Assembly (NCBI GenBank): GCA_030527205.1
Contig: JAUNBG010000041.1
Span: forward strand, 1 to 32,218
Length of the DNA stretch: 32,218 nt
Reading direction: 5' to 3'
Source of the DNA: Planctomycetia bacterium
GTDB taxonomy: Bacteria > Planctomycetota > Planctomycetia > Pirellulales > Thermoguttaceae
The notes under the pieces were generated by a model. That model was not told the DNA's origin. It saw nothing but the letters and a program-made list of their open reading frames with translations, and did not search any database. A program made the translations under genes and the position numbers. Of the stretch, positions 10,721-19,591 are shown piece after piece (the first letter of the stretch is position 1; every line of letters begins with the position of its first letter).

Positions 10721-11120
10721 GAATGTTACTTTGGGAATCTTTATACCCGAAACCAGGGATGACAGGTCAGTTTTTATTGCGTTTTTGCGTTCGCTAACGA
10801 ACCAGAAGCGACAAATTTTCTGAAATAAAAAGCACAAACATTTGAAAAAGTCCCCGTAAACAAGAAATTATCTTGTTCTGGCTGGCCAAAAGGGAGTTCC
10901 AAAGACGTTTCATTCTGATTCTGATTCAAAAGTCAAAAACCGGAAAAAACGGCTGAAAATCCGCAATTTTAATGATTATGGACGTCGCCCGGGAATTCAA
11001 GATTAAGTGAAACTTAATGCTCGATATTTTTATTATAAACGGTTTTTTCAATTATGTCAATAATTTGCCTGTTTTTTATCAGTCTTTTAAATGATTAAAA
11101 TCGAAAGGATTTTTTCTTTT
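10721..11120. other. Gene-free divergent spacer with small hairpins
   Basis: No coding frame is convincing here. The stretch is AT-rich and holds several short dyads: GTTCG-CTAA-CGAAC (10789-10802), CAAGA-AATTA-TCTTG (10861-10875) and a perfect 7-bp stem ATTAAGT-GAA-ACTTAAT (11002-11018). The last could be an operator for the downstream promoter at 11121, but it is about 100 bp away from it. No function can be assigned. Confidence 0.4.
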
Positions 11121-11149
11121 TTGACAATGCGCTTTCAATATTATATAAT
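11121..11149 (+). promoter_or_regulatory. Consensus sigma70-type promoter of the FAD oxidoreductase gene
   Basis: TTGACA at 11121-11126 and TATAAT at 11144-11149 are separated by exactly 17 bp, so both hexamers and the spacing match the housekeeping consensus. The predicted start is near 11156, leaving a leader of about 135 nt before ATG 11291. Confidence 0.8.
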
Positions 11150-11290
11150 GGGGAAAACTCAAAGAGATTTCTTGATTTTAAGGACGCCAAGAGTTTCAAA
11201 GAGGCTGGGATTTTTCAAAAGAGTTGAGAAACAAGGCCCGTTTGTGAAAAAATAATGACATTGAAAGAAAAAAGCAAGGAAATTTAATTT

Positions 11291-13399
11291 ATGAAGAAGA
11301 AATCATTGTTTATCATTTTTATTCTTTTTTTGATTCAAATTCCGTTCATTTCAGAAGGGAGCGAATCGAAATCATATGAATATGACGTTGTCGTCTATGG
11401 GGGAACGAGTGCCGGAGTCATCAGTGCGGTTCAAGCGAAAAAACTCGGCAAAACGGTTGCTCTTGTTTGTCCTGATACGCATTTGGGAGGTCTTTCGAGC
11501 GGCGGTCTTGGCGCGACGGATTCCGGCAATCGAAGCGTAGTCGGAGGACTTTCGCGAGAATTTTATCATCGACTTTGGCGTTATTATCAATCCGAAAGCG
11601 CATGGAAATTTCAACCGATGCCGCGCGAGAAAGGGATACCGGGTCAGGGAGGTCGCGGAATCGACAATGATACGCAAACGATGTGGGTCTTTGAACCAAG
11701 TGTCGCGGAACAGATTTTCGATGGTTTTATCGCCGAAAACGAGATTCCAGTGTTTAAAAATGAATGGCTGAATCGGGAAGAAGGAGTCGTTAAAAAAGGA
11801 GCGACAATTCATTCGATTCAAATGCATTCGGGGAAAGTTTTTGTCGGAAAAATGTTCATCGACGCAAGTTACGAAGGGGATTTAATGGCCGCCTCGGGAG
11901 TAACTTATGTCGTTGGCCGCGAAAGTAACGATAAATATAATGAAACGTTAAACGGAATTCAAGTTGGACATTCGATTTATCATCAATTTTCTGGTCCTGT
12001 TGATCCTTATGTCGAACGAGGGAACCCAGCAAGCGGTCTTCTTCCCTGGATTGAACCGTCGCTTCAAGCAGAAGACGGCCAGGGGGATGACAAAGTTCAA
12101 GCGTATTGCCTGCGAATGTGTTTGACCTGTTGCGAAGAGAATCGCAAAGCGATCGAAAAACCGGAGAATTATGACGAATTGCAATATGAACTCCTTTTGC
12201 GTTCAATCGAAGCAGGTCAAACAAAGTTCATGACCTTTTCGCCCATGCCGAATTTTAAAACGGATTCCAATAATAATCTTGCCGTATCAACCGATTTTAT
12301 CGGGGCGAATTATGATTATCCAGACGGTTCTTATGAACGGCGTCGAGAAATATATGAAGCGCATCGGGAATGGCAAAAAGGATTGCTTTGGACGCTGCAG
12401 CATCATCCGCGAGTTCCGGAAGAAATACGGCAAGAGCATTTGAATTGGGGGCTTGCGCAAGACGAATTTGTCGACAGCGACGGCTGGCCGCATCAGCTTT
12501 ATATTCGGGAAGCTCGTCGCATGGTCGGCGATTTCGTTATCAGTGAACGTCATTTAAGACGACTTGATCCGACGCCGCATTCAATCGGAATGGGGTCTTA
12601 TAATATGGATTCGCATAATACTCAACGTTATGTCGCCCTTGATTCGGAGGGACAAGCAACGGTTCGAAATGAAGGCGACGTTCAGGTTAATCCGGGCGGC
12701 CCTTATCCGATTGATTTTGGCGGCATTTTGCCCAGGAAATCGGAATGCGATAATCTGTTGGTTCCCGTTTGCGTGAGCTGTTCGCATATCGCTTTCGGTT
12801 CAATCCGAATGGAACCCGTTTTTATGATTCTCGGTCAGAGCGCCGCAACAGCCGCCGTTTTGGCAATAGATCAGGAGATTTCGCCGCAAGACCTTGATTA
12901 TCAGATTCTTTCGGAACAGCTTGTCAAAGACGGTCAAGTTCTTGATGTCGAAACCGCGGTTCCGGCGATTTCATCGACAACATTGCCAGGAATCGTTCTT
13001 GACGAAAAAAAAGCGAAATCGACCGGAATTTGGACATCCGGTTCTGTTATTCCTCAATTTGTCGAGACCGCATATATTCATGACGAAAATAAGAATAAAG
13101 GAGAAAAATGGGTTCTTTTCGATTTTGACGTTCCGCAATCCGGACGATATGAATGTCGCGTTTCGTATTCGACGCATGCCAATCGGGCAACCAATGTTCC
13201 TGTTTCCGTTCAAACAGATGTCGATGAACTCAAATCGTTCGTTAATCAAAAAGAAAAGCCGCCCATCGACAATCTTTTCGTTTCGATCGGAACTTTTCAG
13301 GTCGGAGAGAAATTGAAAGGAACCGTTCGAATTGGAAACGAAGGAACGAACGGGTTTGTTATTGTCGATGCCGTTCAAATTCTGCCTGTTGATAACTGA
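11291..13399 (+). CDS. Secreted FAD-dependent oxidoreductase with golvesin-like C-terminal domain
   Basis: 702 residues. Residues 1-22 form a signal peptide (KKK, then a hydrophobic Phe/Ile/Leu core). Residues ~30-55 are a Rossmann FAD-binding fold, with the dinucleotide loop GGTSAG at 37-42; the body matches the FAD_oxidored family (PF12831), including a cysteine-containing segment near 270-280. Residues ~560-700 resemble the golvesin/xanthan-lyase-type C-terminal beta domain, with the WVLFDFDVPQSGRYECRVSY-type strand pattern. Such proteins are numerous in planctomycetes and are thought to act on sugars or polysaccharide-derived compounds outside the cytoplasm; the substrate is unknown. ATG 11291 follows AAGGA with 10 nt spacing. 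The gene is alone behind the promoter at 11121 and converges on the histidine kinase gene. Confidence 0.9.
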   Translation: MKKKSLFIIFILFLIQIPFISEGSESKSYEYDVVVYGGTSAGVISAVQAKKLGKTVALVCPDTHLGGLSSGGLGATDSGNRSVVGGLSREFYHRLWRYYQSESAWKFQPMPREKGIPGQGGRGIDNDTQTMWVFEPSVAEQIFDGFIAENEIPVFKNEWLNREEGVVKKGATIHSIQMHSGKVFVGKMFIDASYEGDLMAASGVTYVVGRESNDKYNETLNGIQVGHSIYHQFSGPVDPYVERGNPASGLLPWIEPSLQAEDGQGDDKVQAYCLRMCLTCCEENRKAIEKPENYDELQYELLLRSIEAGQTKFMTFSPMPNFKTDSNNNLAVSTDFIGANYDYPDGSYERRREIYEAHREWQKGLLWTLQHHPRVPEEIRQEHLNWGLAQDEFVDSDGWPHQLYIREARRMVGDFVISERHLRRLDPTPHSIGMGSYNMDSHNTQRYVALDSEGQATVRNEGDVQVNPGGPYPIDFGGILPRKSECDNLLVPVCVSCSHIAFGSIRMEPVFMILGQSAATAAVLAIDQEISPQDLDYQILSEQLVKDGQVLDVETAVPAISSTTLPGIVLDEKKAKSTGIWTSGSVIPQFVETAYIHDENKNKGEKWVLFDFDVPQSGRYECRVSYSTHANRATNVPVSVQTDVDELKSFVNQKEKPPIDNLFVSIGTFQVGEKLKGTVRIGNEGTNGFVIVDAVQILPVDN

Positions 13400-13597
13400 T
13401 CCGAGCTGTTTAATGGCTTGAATATCAACGATTTTGACGAATAAAGAGCGCGATTGGTTCTCTTTTGTTCGGATCGTTTTGAATGCCCGAAATCGGGAAG
13501 ATTCCCTTTATAAAGGAGTTATCCGCGAATACGGGCGGTTTTATTTGTGTGTCAAATTTCAGATTGGTTCCCATTGTGTTTAATATTGTATTGATAA

Positions 13598-15448
13598 TCA
13601 ATATTTTGGACTTTCGTGTGAATGAGTTCCCTTTCTTGGGGTTGTTCCCGCTTGAATAAATTTTTGAATTTCCGTTTGCATAGGAGATTCCGTGCGAACA
13701 GGCGGGTTGAGCTCCCAGGGAAGCAAAACGGTAAAAGTGCTCCCAAATCCAGGCTGGCTTTCGACGGTTACTTCTCCTTCCAAAAGTTTGCAAAGTTCTT
13801 TAACAATCGAAAGACCTAAACCGCTTCCAGAATATTCGCGCGTAATGGCGTCGCCTTCCGGCATGGACGATTTTCCTTGTCGGAATTTTTCGAAAATCAG
13901 GGATTTGTCTTCGTCAGAAATGCCGACGCCGGAATCAATAACTTTCAACTCGAGAAACGGAATCGGTTCAGTAGCAACAGAACTGTTGATTCTTCCGCTT
14001 TGTCCAGCGGTTCCGAACCCTCTTGGAAACAGAGGCAAAGCAAAGATTCTTCGCACTTTAATACGAATGCGTCCCCCTTCCGGCGTAAATTTAATCGCGT
14101 TTGAAAGAAGATTGTTGACAATCTGCTGAATTTTCGTATCGTCCTGCTGCATTAATGGAAGATTTGGTTCTATTTCAGGGATAAGATCAAGATTTTTTTT
14201 GTCAGCCAACGGTTTTGCCATATCGCATTGAGCTAAAACAATCGATTCAATCTGAAATTGAGAAATTTGAATTTCGAGTCGCCCAGCTTCAATTCGAGCC
14301 AAGTTTAAAACATCGTTAATCATGCTGAGAAGAGTTCGTCCCGATTTGCCGATATTGCCGACATATCTTTTCTGTTTTTCATCCAAAGTCGGCAGGGCGC
14401 TTAAAACGTCGCTGAATCCAATAATGCTGTTCAAAGGCGTTCGCAGTTCATGACTCATTGTCGCCATAAAATCGCTTTTTACGCGATATGATTCGAAAAG
14501 CTGAAGGTTCAATTGAGCTAATTCGTCAACTTTGTTTTCCAATTCGATATTGATGGCGCGAAGTTTTTCCTGAGTATTGACCAAATGTCGAAGCATGCGA
14601 TTAAAAGCAACGCCAAGCGACTCAAATTCGTCGCCAGTATGAAGATCGGCTCTTTTGGAAATATTGCCTCGACAAATCGCTTCGCTGACTTCGCGTAAAC
14701 TTCGTAAAGGTCGAATAATAACCAACCGAATGACGACATAAAAAGCGATCAAGCCCAAAAAAGCCGTTATAATAGCGGCTCCGAGCAAAAGAGCCCAAAG
14801 TCGAGTAATCTCTCGTTGAGAAGGGGGCTCAGGAATAATAACCTGAATGATTCCGAGAAGCGATCCCAAATCAACGGAAGAATCTTCCATAATCCGCTTA
14901 TGACAATTCAAGCAAGAGCGTTCAACTCGAAGAGGTTGATAATAATGATATTGGCCTTCTTCGTCCGTTCGTTGTTGATACGAACCTTTTTCTCCGGGAG
15001 GGGGAATTGGAATTAAGGATTCGAGAAGCTTTTCTTCAAATTCGTTTTGAGGAGCATCGTTTGCATCGGGACGCCTTTTGCTGACGCGAATCAAACGACA
15101 TTTGAATTTTTCGCGATCGGGTTGACCGCTGATTTCTTCGCTCTGAGAAGCGATAGAGTCAATAAAATCGTCAATATCGTTGCTTTCGGCATCGCTTAAC
15201 GTTTCGTTTCCCGAATTCGATTTGAATAAAACGCGTAAATGCATTAATAAGAATTCGCGTTCGCAAAGAAGTTTGCCCATTAAAGGATTTTGCGTATCGA
15301 TTTGCGATTTTGTGACTTTAAAATAAAGACAAAAACTGATTGTTATAACAATAGCCAAAGCAACCCCGAAAAAAAAGAGACATTTTAATTCGAGACTTGA
15401 CTCAAAAACAAACCGGTTGTTCGAACGCTTGATTTCCATTGGACTCAT
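13598..15448 (-). CDS. Membrane sensor histidine kinase with periplasmic CxxCH (Tll0287-like) domain
   Basis: 616 residues. A first membrane helix at ~24-45 and a second at ~218-246 enclose a periplasmic domain of ~170 residues holding C179-L-N-C182-H183, a c-type heme-binding motif as in Tll0287-like/DUF3365 sensor domains. A HAMP region follows (~245-300), then a short coiled coil, the HisKA H-box with phospho-acceptor His333 (MSHELRTPLNS), and the HATPase_c domain with N-box Asn450, DSGVGISDED, FEKFRQG and GSGLGLS. It probably senses redox state or a small ligand through heme and phosphorylates a response regulator; no regulator gene lies beside it, so it is an orphan here. ATG 15448 has no clear ribosome-binding site; ATG 15439 is an alternative. 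No receiver domain is fused. Confidence 0.92.
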   Translation of the reverse strand: MSPMEIKRSNNRFVFESSLELKCLFFFGVALAIVITISFCLYFKVTKSQIDTQNPLMGKLLCEREFLLMHLRVLFKSNSGNETLSDAESNDIDDFIDSIASQSEEISGQPDREKFKCRLIRVSKRRPDANDAPQNEFEEKLLESLIPIPPPGEKGSYQQRTDEEGQYHYYQPLRVERSCLNCHKRIMEDSSVDLGSLLGIIQVIIPEPPSQREITRLWALLLGAAIITAFLGLIAFYVVIRLVIIRPLRSLREVSEAICRGNISKRADLHTGDEFESLGVAFNRMLRHLVNTQEKLRAINIELENKVDELAQLNLQLFESYRVKSDFMATMSHELRTPLNSIIGFSDVLSALPTLDEKQKRYVGNIGKSGRTLLSMINDVLNLARIEAGRLEIQISQFQIESIVLAQCDMAKPLADKKNLDLIPEIEPNLPLMQQDDTKIQQIVNNLLSNAIKFTPEGGRIRIKVRRIFALPLFPRGFGTAGQSGRINSSVATEPIPFLELKVIDSGVGISDEDKSLIFEKFRQGKSSMPEGDAITREYSGSGLGLSIVKELCKLLEGEVTVESQPGFGSTFTVLLPWELNPPVRTESPMQTEIQKFIQAGTTPRKGTHSHESPKY

Positions 15449-15476
15449 TATTAAGGGGCTTTTTATATATAATAAA

Positions 15477-15583
15477 AGGAAGTTCTAAAAACAGGATTTT
15501 CAAGAAAGTCAATTCGGCTCATTTCGTAAAACATAGTTCTTGCGGACGAGATGTCCGCGTTCCAAGGGATTTTAGAATTTCCT
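15477..15583 (+). repeat. Dispersed ~110-bp element, copy A, with terminal inverted repeats
   Basis: Starts AGGAAGTTCTAAAA and ends TTTTAGAATTTCCT; the ends are inverted copies matching at 13 of 14 positions. Inside, GCGGACG-AGA-TGTCCGC (15542-15558) folds into a short hairpin. No reading frame. Related copies lie at 15902 and 17992. Confidence 0.7.
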
Positions 15584-15700
15584 AATGGTTAAGCGAAATA
15601 AGTATTCTTTTGGCCAAGAAGACAATTTCAACTGTTCAATCGTTTTCAAGACGTTAATGACTTCAGGATTAACGTCCTTTTTATCTCAATTTCAGCTCGC

Positions 15701-15893
15701 AAAAACGCAGAGAAGAAAGGGGTTGAAAAAGGAAGAAATATTGTTCGAACGAATCGACAAAAAGGATTATTTCCTTAATCTCATTTTTCCCTGTTTCTCA
15801 GCGATTCAGCGAGAGATATGCAGTTTGAGCATAAACATTTTTCCGCTTTCCAAAATCGATTTTTCTGAATATTTCGCTCATTTCGCTCAAAAG
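15701..15893 (+). repeat. Second dispersed repeat family, copy 1
   Basis: Shares several words in the same order with the reverse complement of 24230-24386: ACGCAGAGAAGAAAGG, then TTTTCCGCTTTC, then TTTTTCTGA followed by TTTCGCTCATTT. Some words, such as TTTGAGCATAAA, are shared but in a different order, so the family is mosaic. It carries no plausible gene. Confidence 0.5.
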
Positions 15894-15901
15894 TTACAAA
15901 T

Positions 15902-16013
15902 AGGAAGTTCTAAAAACCTGTTTTTTGCAAATCAACTCCATTCGGAAAAGATTGCGAAAACCAGTTCCTGCAGCCGAGACGTCCGCGCTTCCGGCGAGTT
16001 TTTATAACATCCT
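15902..16013 (+). repeat. Dispersed ~110-bp element, copy B
   Basis: Same orientation as copy A. Begins AGGAAGTTCTAAAAAC and ends TTTTATAACATCCT; the ends are inverted copies at 12 of 14 positions. The core CCGAGACGTCCGCG is shared, but the hairpin is less perfect than in copy A. It ends 21 bp past the stop codon of the DUF6807 gene. Confidence 0.65.
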
Positions 16014-16033
16014 AAATATCATTTCGGTTCAAT

Positions 16034-17044
16034 TCAACCATAAATTTCGTTCCAGAGCCCGTCCAAATCAACATCCTCGGGCGTTCCAGCAAAGACAACG
16101 GTTCGATAAACCGCTTCGAGAACAAAATCTTTTTTGAACTCAAAAGTTTCGCCGTCTTTAATGAAAAGGAAGGGCATCGGGGAAATATTGCCATAATCGC
16201 GAGTAAACCAGGGGCAATCTTTGAAAGGCTTTTCCGGGGGAGAGAAAACCGCAACGCCTTCGGTAATTTGGGGATTAAAGCGGCGTTTTCCATAAAAAGC
16301 CATCCATTTTGCGGGTTTTCCAAAGGTTTCTTTTTCGCCCGACGTTCCTTCGCTGCTGACAAGATTTCCGCCGCCCAAGGGACACAAATCCTGATCAACG
16401 CGGACCCCAAAAAATCCGTGATTCGTTTTCTGAATCGTTATGTCGGTCAGCATTTTGATCGAGAAATACGAATCCAAAACATAATAATTATCGGATCGCC
16501 AATCTAAGACATAACGACGTTCGTCGGCGATAATCGGGTCTTCTGCCGGTTTTTTCCAAAGACAGGAATCCGTAAATTCGACGCGGTTTTGTTGAGCGTC
16601 AAGAACTTTGACATTTTGACTCAAAATTTGTCCCCGATCGTTTCCTTCCTGCCAATAATTTCCGCCGTTAACTTTGTCGACGCCCATGAAAACAGATCGA
16701 TGATGCGGCCAGGGTTGCGCGGATTCCGTTGTTACAGAAACGCGAGAAACCGGTCCAATGAGCGGATACAGATAAGGATATTTTTGATTCGGATTGGTTC
16801 GATAAACAGTCACAATTTGATTATCTTTGCGAATCCAAAGATTGTTGTCGGCGAAATCAGGACAATATGTCGTTAGATGTTCAACGGCAGCATCGCCCCA
16901 ACCAGGATATGTCTTTCCCTCTTTTCCGGGGAAATTGGCTGCTGGTTTGGGAGAATCAGCAAAAGATTCTTTTCCCAACGTTACGGTCAACCCGGTTGTC
17001 GCAGTCAAAAGAGCCGATTTTTTTAAAAAATCCCGACGTTGCAT
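16034..17044 (-). CDS. Tat-exported DUF6807 (PmoA-family) protein
   Basis: 336 residues from ATG 17044. I prefer this start to ATG 17062 because AAAGGA lies 9 nt ahead of it, whereas the upstream ATG has no ribosome-binding site and would translate that site itself. The N terminus is MQRRDFLKKSALLTATTGL, a twin-arginine signal (RRDFLK) followed by a hydrophobic stretch and an FADS-type cleavage region. The rest matches the DUF6807/PmoA family: PYLYPLIGPV near the N terminus, WPHHRSVFMGVDKVNGGNYW, and a C-terminal WFTRDYGNISPMPF segment. These proteins are common in planctomycetes and Bacteroidetes, next to sugar-oxidising genes; the name methane oxygenase PmoA is historical and does not imply methane oxidation. 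It probably acts in the periplasm on a carbohydrate; the reaction is unknown. Confidence 0.88.
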   Translation of the reverse strand: MQRRDFLKKSALLTATTGLTVTLGKESFADSPKPAANFPGKEGKTYPGWGDAAVEHLTTYCPDFADNNLWIRKDNQIVTVYRTNPNQKYPYLYPLIGPVSRVSVTTESAQPWPHHRSVFMGVDKVNGGNYWQEGNDRGQILSQNVKVLDAQQNRVEFTDSCLWKKPAEDPIIADERRYVLDWRSDNYYVLDSYFSIKMLTDITIQKTNHGFFGVRVDQDLCPLGGGNLVSSEGTSGEKETFGKPAKWMAFYGKRRFNPQITEGVAVFSPPEKPFKDCPWFTRDYGNISPMPFLFIKDGETFEFKKDFVLEAVYRTVVFAGTPEDVDLDGLWNEIYG

Positions 17045-17364
17045 TTTTATTGTTCCTTTCATCAGAAAATAATGCGAAAAAGAAGACTTTTTTATAAGTT
17101 CTTCTAAAAAATTAAAAATAAACGAAAAACAAAATATAATTTTTGATATAATTGTAAGAGATTCTTCGGATCAAAGCAAGGGGCTTTTCTCTTAATTGAG
17201 GGCAGGAAAAAGAGAAATAATCGAAAGTTCCTGGCGAAATGAACAAAAAAGTCAGGAATTATTCGATTATATATATTATATATCGAGGCCAGTTGCCCTT
17301 TCGAAATCGATAGATCAATTGCGAATAAGCAGGAAATAATCAAAAACAAAACGAGAATAAAATA
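17045..17364. other. Divergent intergenic region with an AT-rich dyad
   Basis: This separates the divergent DUF6807 and HIT genes. No gene is convincing. At 17263-17286 TCGAT and ATCGA flank an alternating A/T core, a possible operator or UP-element. Around 17215-17262, read on the minus strand, TTTTTTGTTCATTTCGCC resembles a piece of the second dispersed repeat family. No clear -35/-10 pair was found for either gene. Confidence 0.4.
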
Positions 17365-17937
17365 ATGGATGATCAACCAAAAAAAATGGAGATTATTTGG
17401 GCGCCTTGGCGAATGGCTTATATCAAACCGAATGATTCAGAAACAAACGAAACAGACAAAATTACAGAAAAAGATTCCTTAAATCAAAAAGAACTTTCGA
17501 TTTTGCCTGGCGGCGAAAAAGATTGTTTTTTGTGTCAGGCAGCGGCTGATTGTTCCGAACATGACGGAGAACGATTTGTGATTGGTCGAACGGAACGAAC
17601 CATTTCGGTTTTAAATCGTTATCCCTATAATAATGGTCATCTTTTAGTTGCTCCGAAACGTCATATTGCCCGACTTGATCTTTTAACGCCCGAAGAATGG
17701 TTGGAACTTTCCGAGGAGTTGACTTTTTGGACGACGCGAATCGAAAGAATAATGAATTCGGACGGCTTTAATGTCGGTTTAAATCTCGGACGCGTTGCTG
17801 GCGCAGGTCTTCCCGGTCATCTTCATTGGCATATTGTTCCCCGTTGGAATGGCGATACGAATTTCTTCACAACGATCGGTTCAACCAAAGCGATTCCGCA
17901 GTCGCTTGAAGCTCTTTGGTCGGTTTTGAAACGCTGA
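17365..17937 (+). CDS. HIT-family nucleotide phosphorylase/hydrolase (Ap4A phosphorylase-like)
   Basis: 190 residues. The histidine triad is H152-L-H154-W-H156-I-V-P; by homology the middle His154 forms the nucleotidyl-enzyme intermediate. CFLC near residues 52-55 is the usual N-terminal Zn-type cysteine pair, NRYPYNNGHLLVAPKRH is the nucleotide-binding strand, and GLNLGRVAGAGLPGHLHWH matches the Ap4A phosphorylase-like branch. Expected role: cleavage of diadenosine polyphosphates or related nucleotides in the cytoplasm. The start ATG 17365 has only a weak ribosome-binding site; MEIIWAPWRM a few codons later is where homologues usually begin. The residues between form a Lys/Glu/Asn-rich insertion (~25-45) of low complexity. 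Confidence 0.9.
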   Translation: MDDQPKKMEIIWAPWRMAYIKPNDSETNETDKITEKDSLNQKELSILPGGEKDCFLCQAAADCSEHDGERFVIGRTERTISVLNRYPYNNGHLLVAPKRHIARLDLLTPEEWLELSEELTFWTTRIERIMNSDGFNVGLNLGRVAGAGLPGHLHWHIVPRWNGDTNFFTTIGSTKAIPQSLEALWSVLKR

Positions 17938-18336
17938 GCTTTTCCTTTTGACAATCCCGAGTCAATTATGAATTCAGGGGTTAAAAGATTAAGGAAATTC
18001 TAAAAAGCCGCTGGGAGCGCGAACGTCTCGTCCGCAGAAACAGGTTTTCGTGACACAGAATAAAAGATTATCCGTCGGAAAAAAGGATTTTCGGGCAGCG
18101 ATAAATTTTATAAAAGAGAATTTCGCGCGGCGACGCGGCGAGCAGGATAAAAAATCCCAAAACGAGCGACAAAAACGAATCTTTTTCAAATGAAACCGCC
18201 GTTTAAATGCAATTTAAATAACGACGAAATCGAAAGTTTTAAAAAAGAAAGCGCCCTTGCGTTTTCGCTGCGCAAAATTTTCAAAATCATTACAAAAATC
18301 GGGAAAGAACAGGATTAGAATAAAAAAGGTTATTTT
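17938..18336. other. Gene-free stretch holding one dispersed repeat copy
   Basis: No gene is convincing. Repeat copy C lies at 17992-18058. The remainder is AT-rich with a run of GCGCGGCGACGCGGCGAGC at about 18126. The AnmK ribosome-binding site (AAAGG) is at its right end. Confidence 0.45.
17992..18058 (-). repeat. Dispersed element, copy C (one end only)
   Basis: In inverted orientation to copies A and B. Read on the minus strand it contains TGCGGACGAGACGTTCGCG and ends in TTTTTAGAATTTCCTT. The arms GCGGACG/CGTTCGC pair with one G-T wobble. The opposite terminal repeat is not recognisable, so this copy is truncated or diverged. Confidence 0.65.
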
Positions 18337-19470
18337 ATGGATTTGCTTGAAAAAAAAACAATCATTTCCCTGATGTCGGGAACATCCATTGATTCGATTG
18401 ACGCTTTATTGGTTCAAATCAATCCCGATTTATCCTTTCAAATGATCGCGTCTCATTCTTTGGATTATCCCCCAGAAATTCGAAAAGCTATTCTTGAAAC
18501 GGCCAATAACAATGCGAAAACCGCTGATATATGTTCTTTGAATTTTGTTGTCGGAAAGTTTTTTGCAAAATGCGTCAATGAACTTCTGACTCAAACTGGT
18601 TTTTCAAAAGATCAGGTTGATTTCATTGCGAGCCATGGGCAAACTGTTTTTCATATTCCCGAAGAGATTGATTTTCATGGCGTTTTGGTCAGCAGTACGC
18701 TCCAAATCGGCGATCTTTCCGTCATCTCAGAATTGACCGGAATTATGACGATTGGCGATTTTCGAACAAAAGATATGGCGGCGGGCGGTCAAGGCGCGCC
18801 GTTGGTTTCTTTTGTCGATGAACTCCTTTTCAAGGGAAATATTTCTCGCGGCATTTTGAATATCGGGGGAATATCGAATATAACCGTTATTTCTCCGAAA
18901 TGCGAAACGTTTGCTTTCGATCTTGGTCCCGGCAATATGTTGATTGATTATTTTGCCAAAAAATTATTTGATCTTGATTTTGATTCCAATGGCGAAATTG
19001 CCTTTCAAGGGGAAATAAAGAATCAATGGTTGCAAAAATTGCTGGCTGAACCTTATTATCGACGCAGCCCGCCGAAAACAACCGGTCGAGAACTTTTTAG
19101 TCGGGATTACGCGGAAAGAATATATCAGAGCGCTCCTCAAAATCCTTATGATGTTTTGGCAACGATTTCCGCATTGACCGCAAAAGTTATTGGAAATTCT
19201 TATCGAACTTTTATTCTTCCCAAAACGAATTTGAACGAAATCATTTTAGGCGGCGGCGGAGCCAAAAATAATTTTCTGATTCAACTTTTGAAAAAAGAAT
19301 TACCCGAAATTGAAATCAGTAATCATCAAAAATACGGGATCGACGATAAATTAAAAGAAGCTCTTGCGTTTGCTTATTTGGGCTATTTTACTTTTTATCG
19401 TCGATGTAACAATTTGCCTTCTTGCACAGGAGCGAGACATCCTGTCGTTTTAGGGAAAATAACTTATTGA
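18337..19470 (+). CDS. anmK: Anhydro-N-acetylmuramic acid kinase
   Basis: 377 residues, the normal length for AnmK. It phosphorylates and opens 1,6-anhydro-N-acetylmuramic acid to MurNAc-6-phosphate, recycling peptidoglycan sugar in the cytoplasm. Visible family motifs: MSGTSIDSIDA (13-23, ATP-binding), ASHGQTVFH (~98-106), GDFRTKDMAAGGQGAPLVSF (catalytic Asp region, ~142-161), NIGGISNITV and FDLGPGNMLID. ATG 18337 follows AAAGG with 7 nt spacing. It is transcribed alone and converges on the ATP-grasp genes. Its presence supports a peptidoglycan-containing cell. No etherase (murQ) or permease lies next to it. Confidence 0.95.
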   Translation: MDLLEKKTIISLMSGTSIDSIDALLVQINPDLSFQMIASHSLDYPPEIRKAILETANNNAKTADICSLNFVVGKFFAKCVNELLTQTGFSKDQVDFIASHGQTVFHIPEEIDFHGVLVSSTLQIGDLSVISELTGIMTIGDFRTKDMAAGGQGAPLVSFVDELLFKGNISRGILNIGGISNITVISPKCETFAFDLGPGNMLIDYFAKKLFDLDFDSNGEIAFQGEIKNQWLQKLLAEPYYRRSPPKTTGRELFSRDYAERIYQSAPQNPYDVLATISALTAKVIGNSYRTFILPKTNLNEIILGGGGAKNNFLIQLLKKELPEIEISNHQKYGIDDKLKEALAFAYLGYFTFYRRCNNLPSCTGARHPVVLGKITY

Positions 19471-19591
19471 TTTGCGCAAAATATGAGAAGAATTTTGTTT
19501 GCAAAAATCAAGATTGAACCCGTTTTATTGGACCGTTTCAGCCCTTTCGTTATCAGTCCGCAGTTGTTCCGTTTGTTAATCGTCAAATCTT

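Larger units (their letters stand above)
15449..16033. other. Gene-free stretch made mostly of dispersed repeats
   Basis: Between the histidine kinase and the DUF6807 gene there is no convincing gene. An apparent 140-residue frame on the plus strand (15585-16007) reads through repeat copies and has no ribosome-binding site. The stretch holds copies A (15477-15583) and B (15902-16013) of one repeat family, with a copy of a second family (15701-15893) between them. Confidence 0.6.

Noticed and set aside
13425..13574. 49-codon frame after the histidine kinase, starting at ATG 13574
   Set aside because: The protein-like sequence is clean, but there is no ribosome-binding site or recognisable family; kept as a chance frame.
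15585..16007. 140-residue frame on the plus strand
   Set aside because: It starts at the end of one dispersed repeat and reads through two others, lacks a ribosome-binding site, and its C-terminal SRDVRAS peptide is just translated repeat.
17989..18189. 66-residue frame on the minus strand with CFCGRDVRAPSG
   Set aside because: This is repeat copy C in translation, not a conserved protein.
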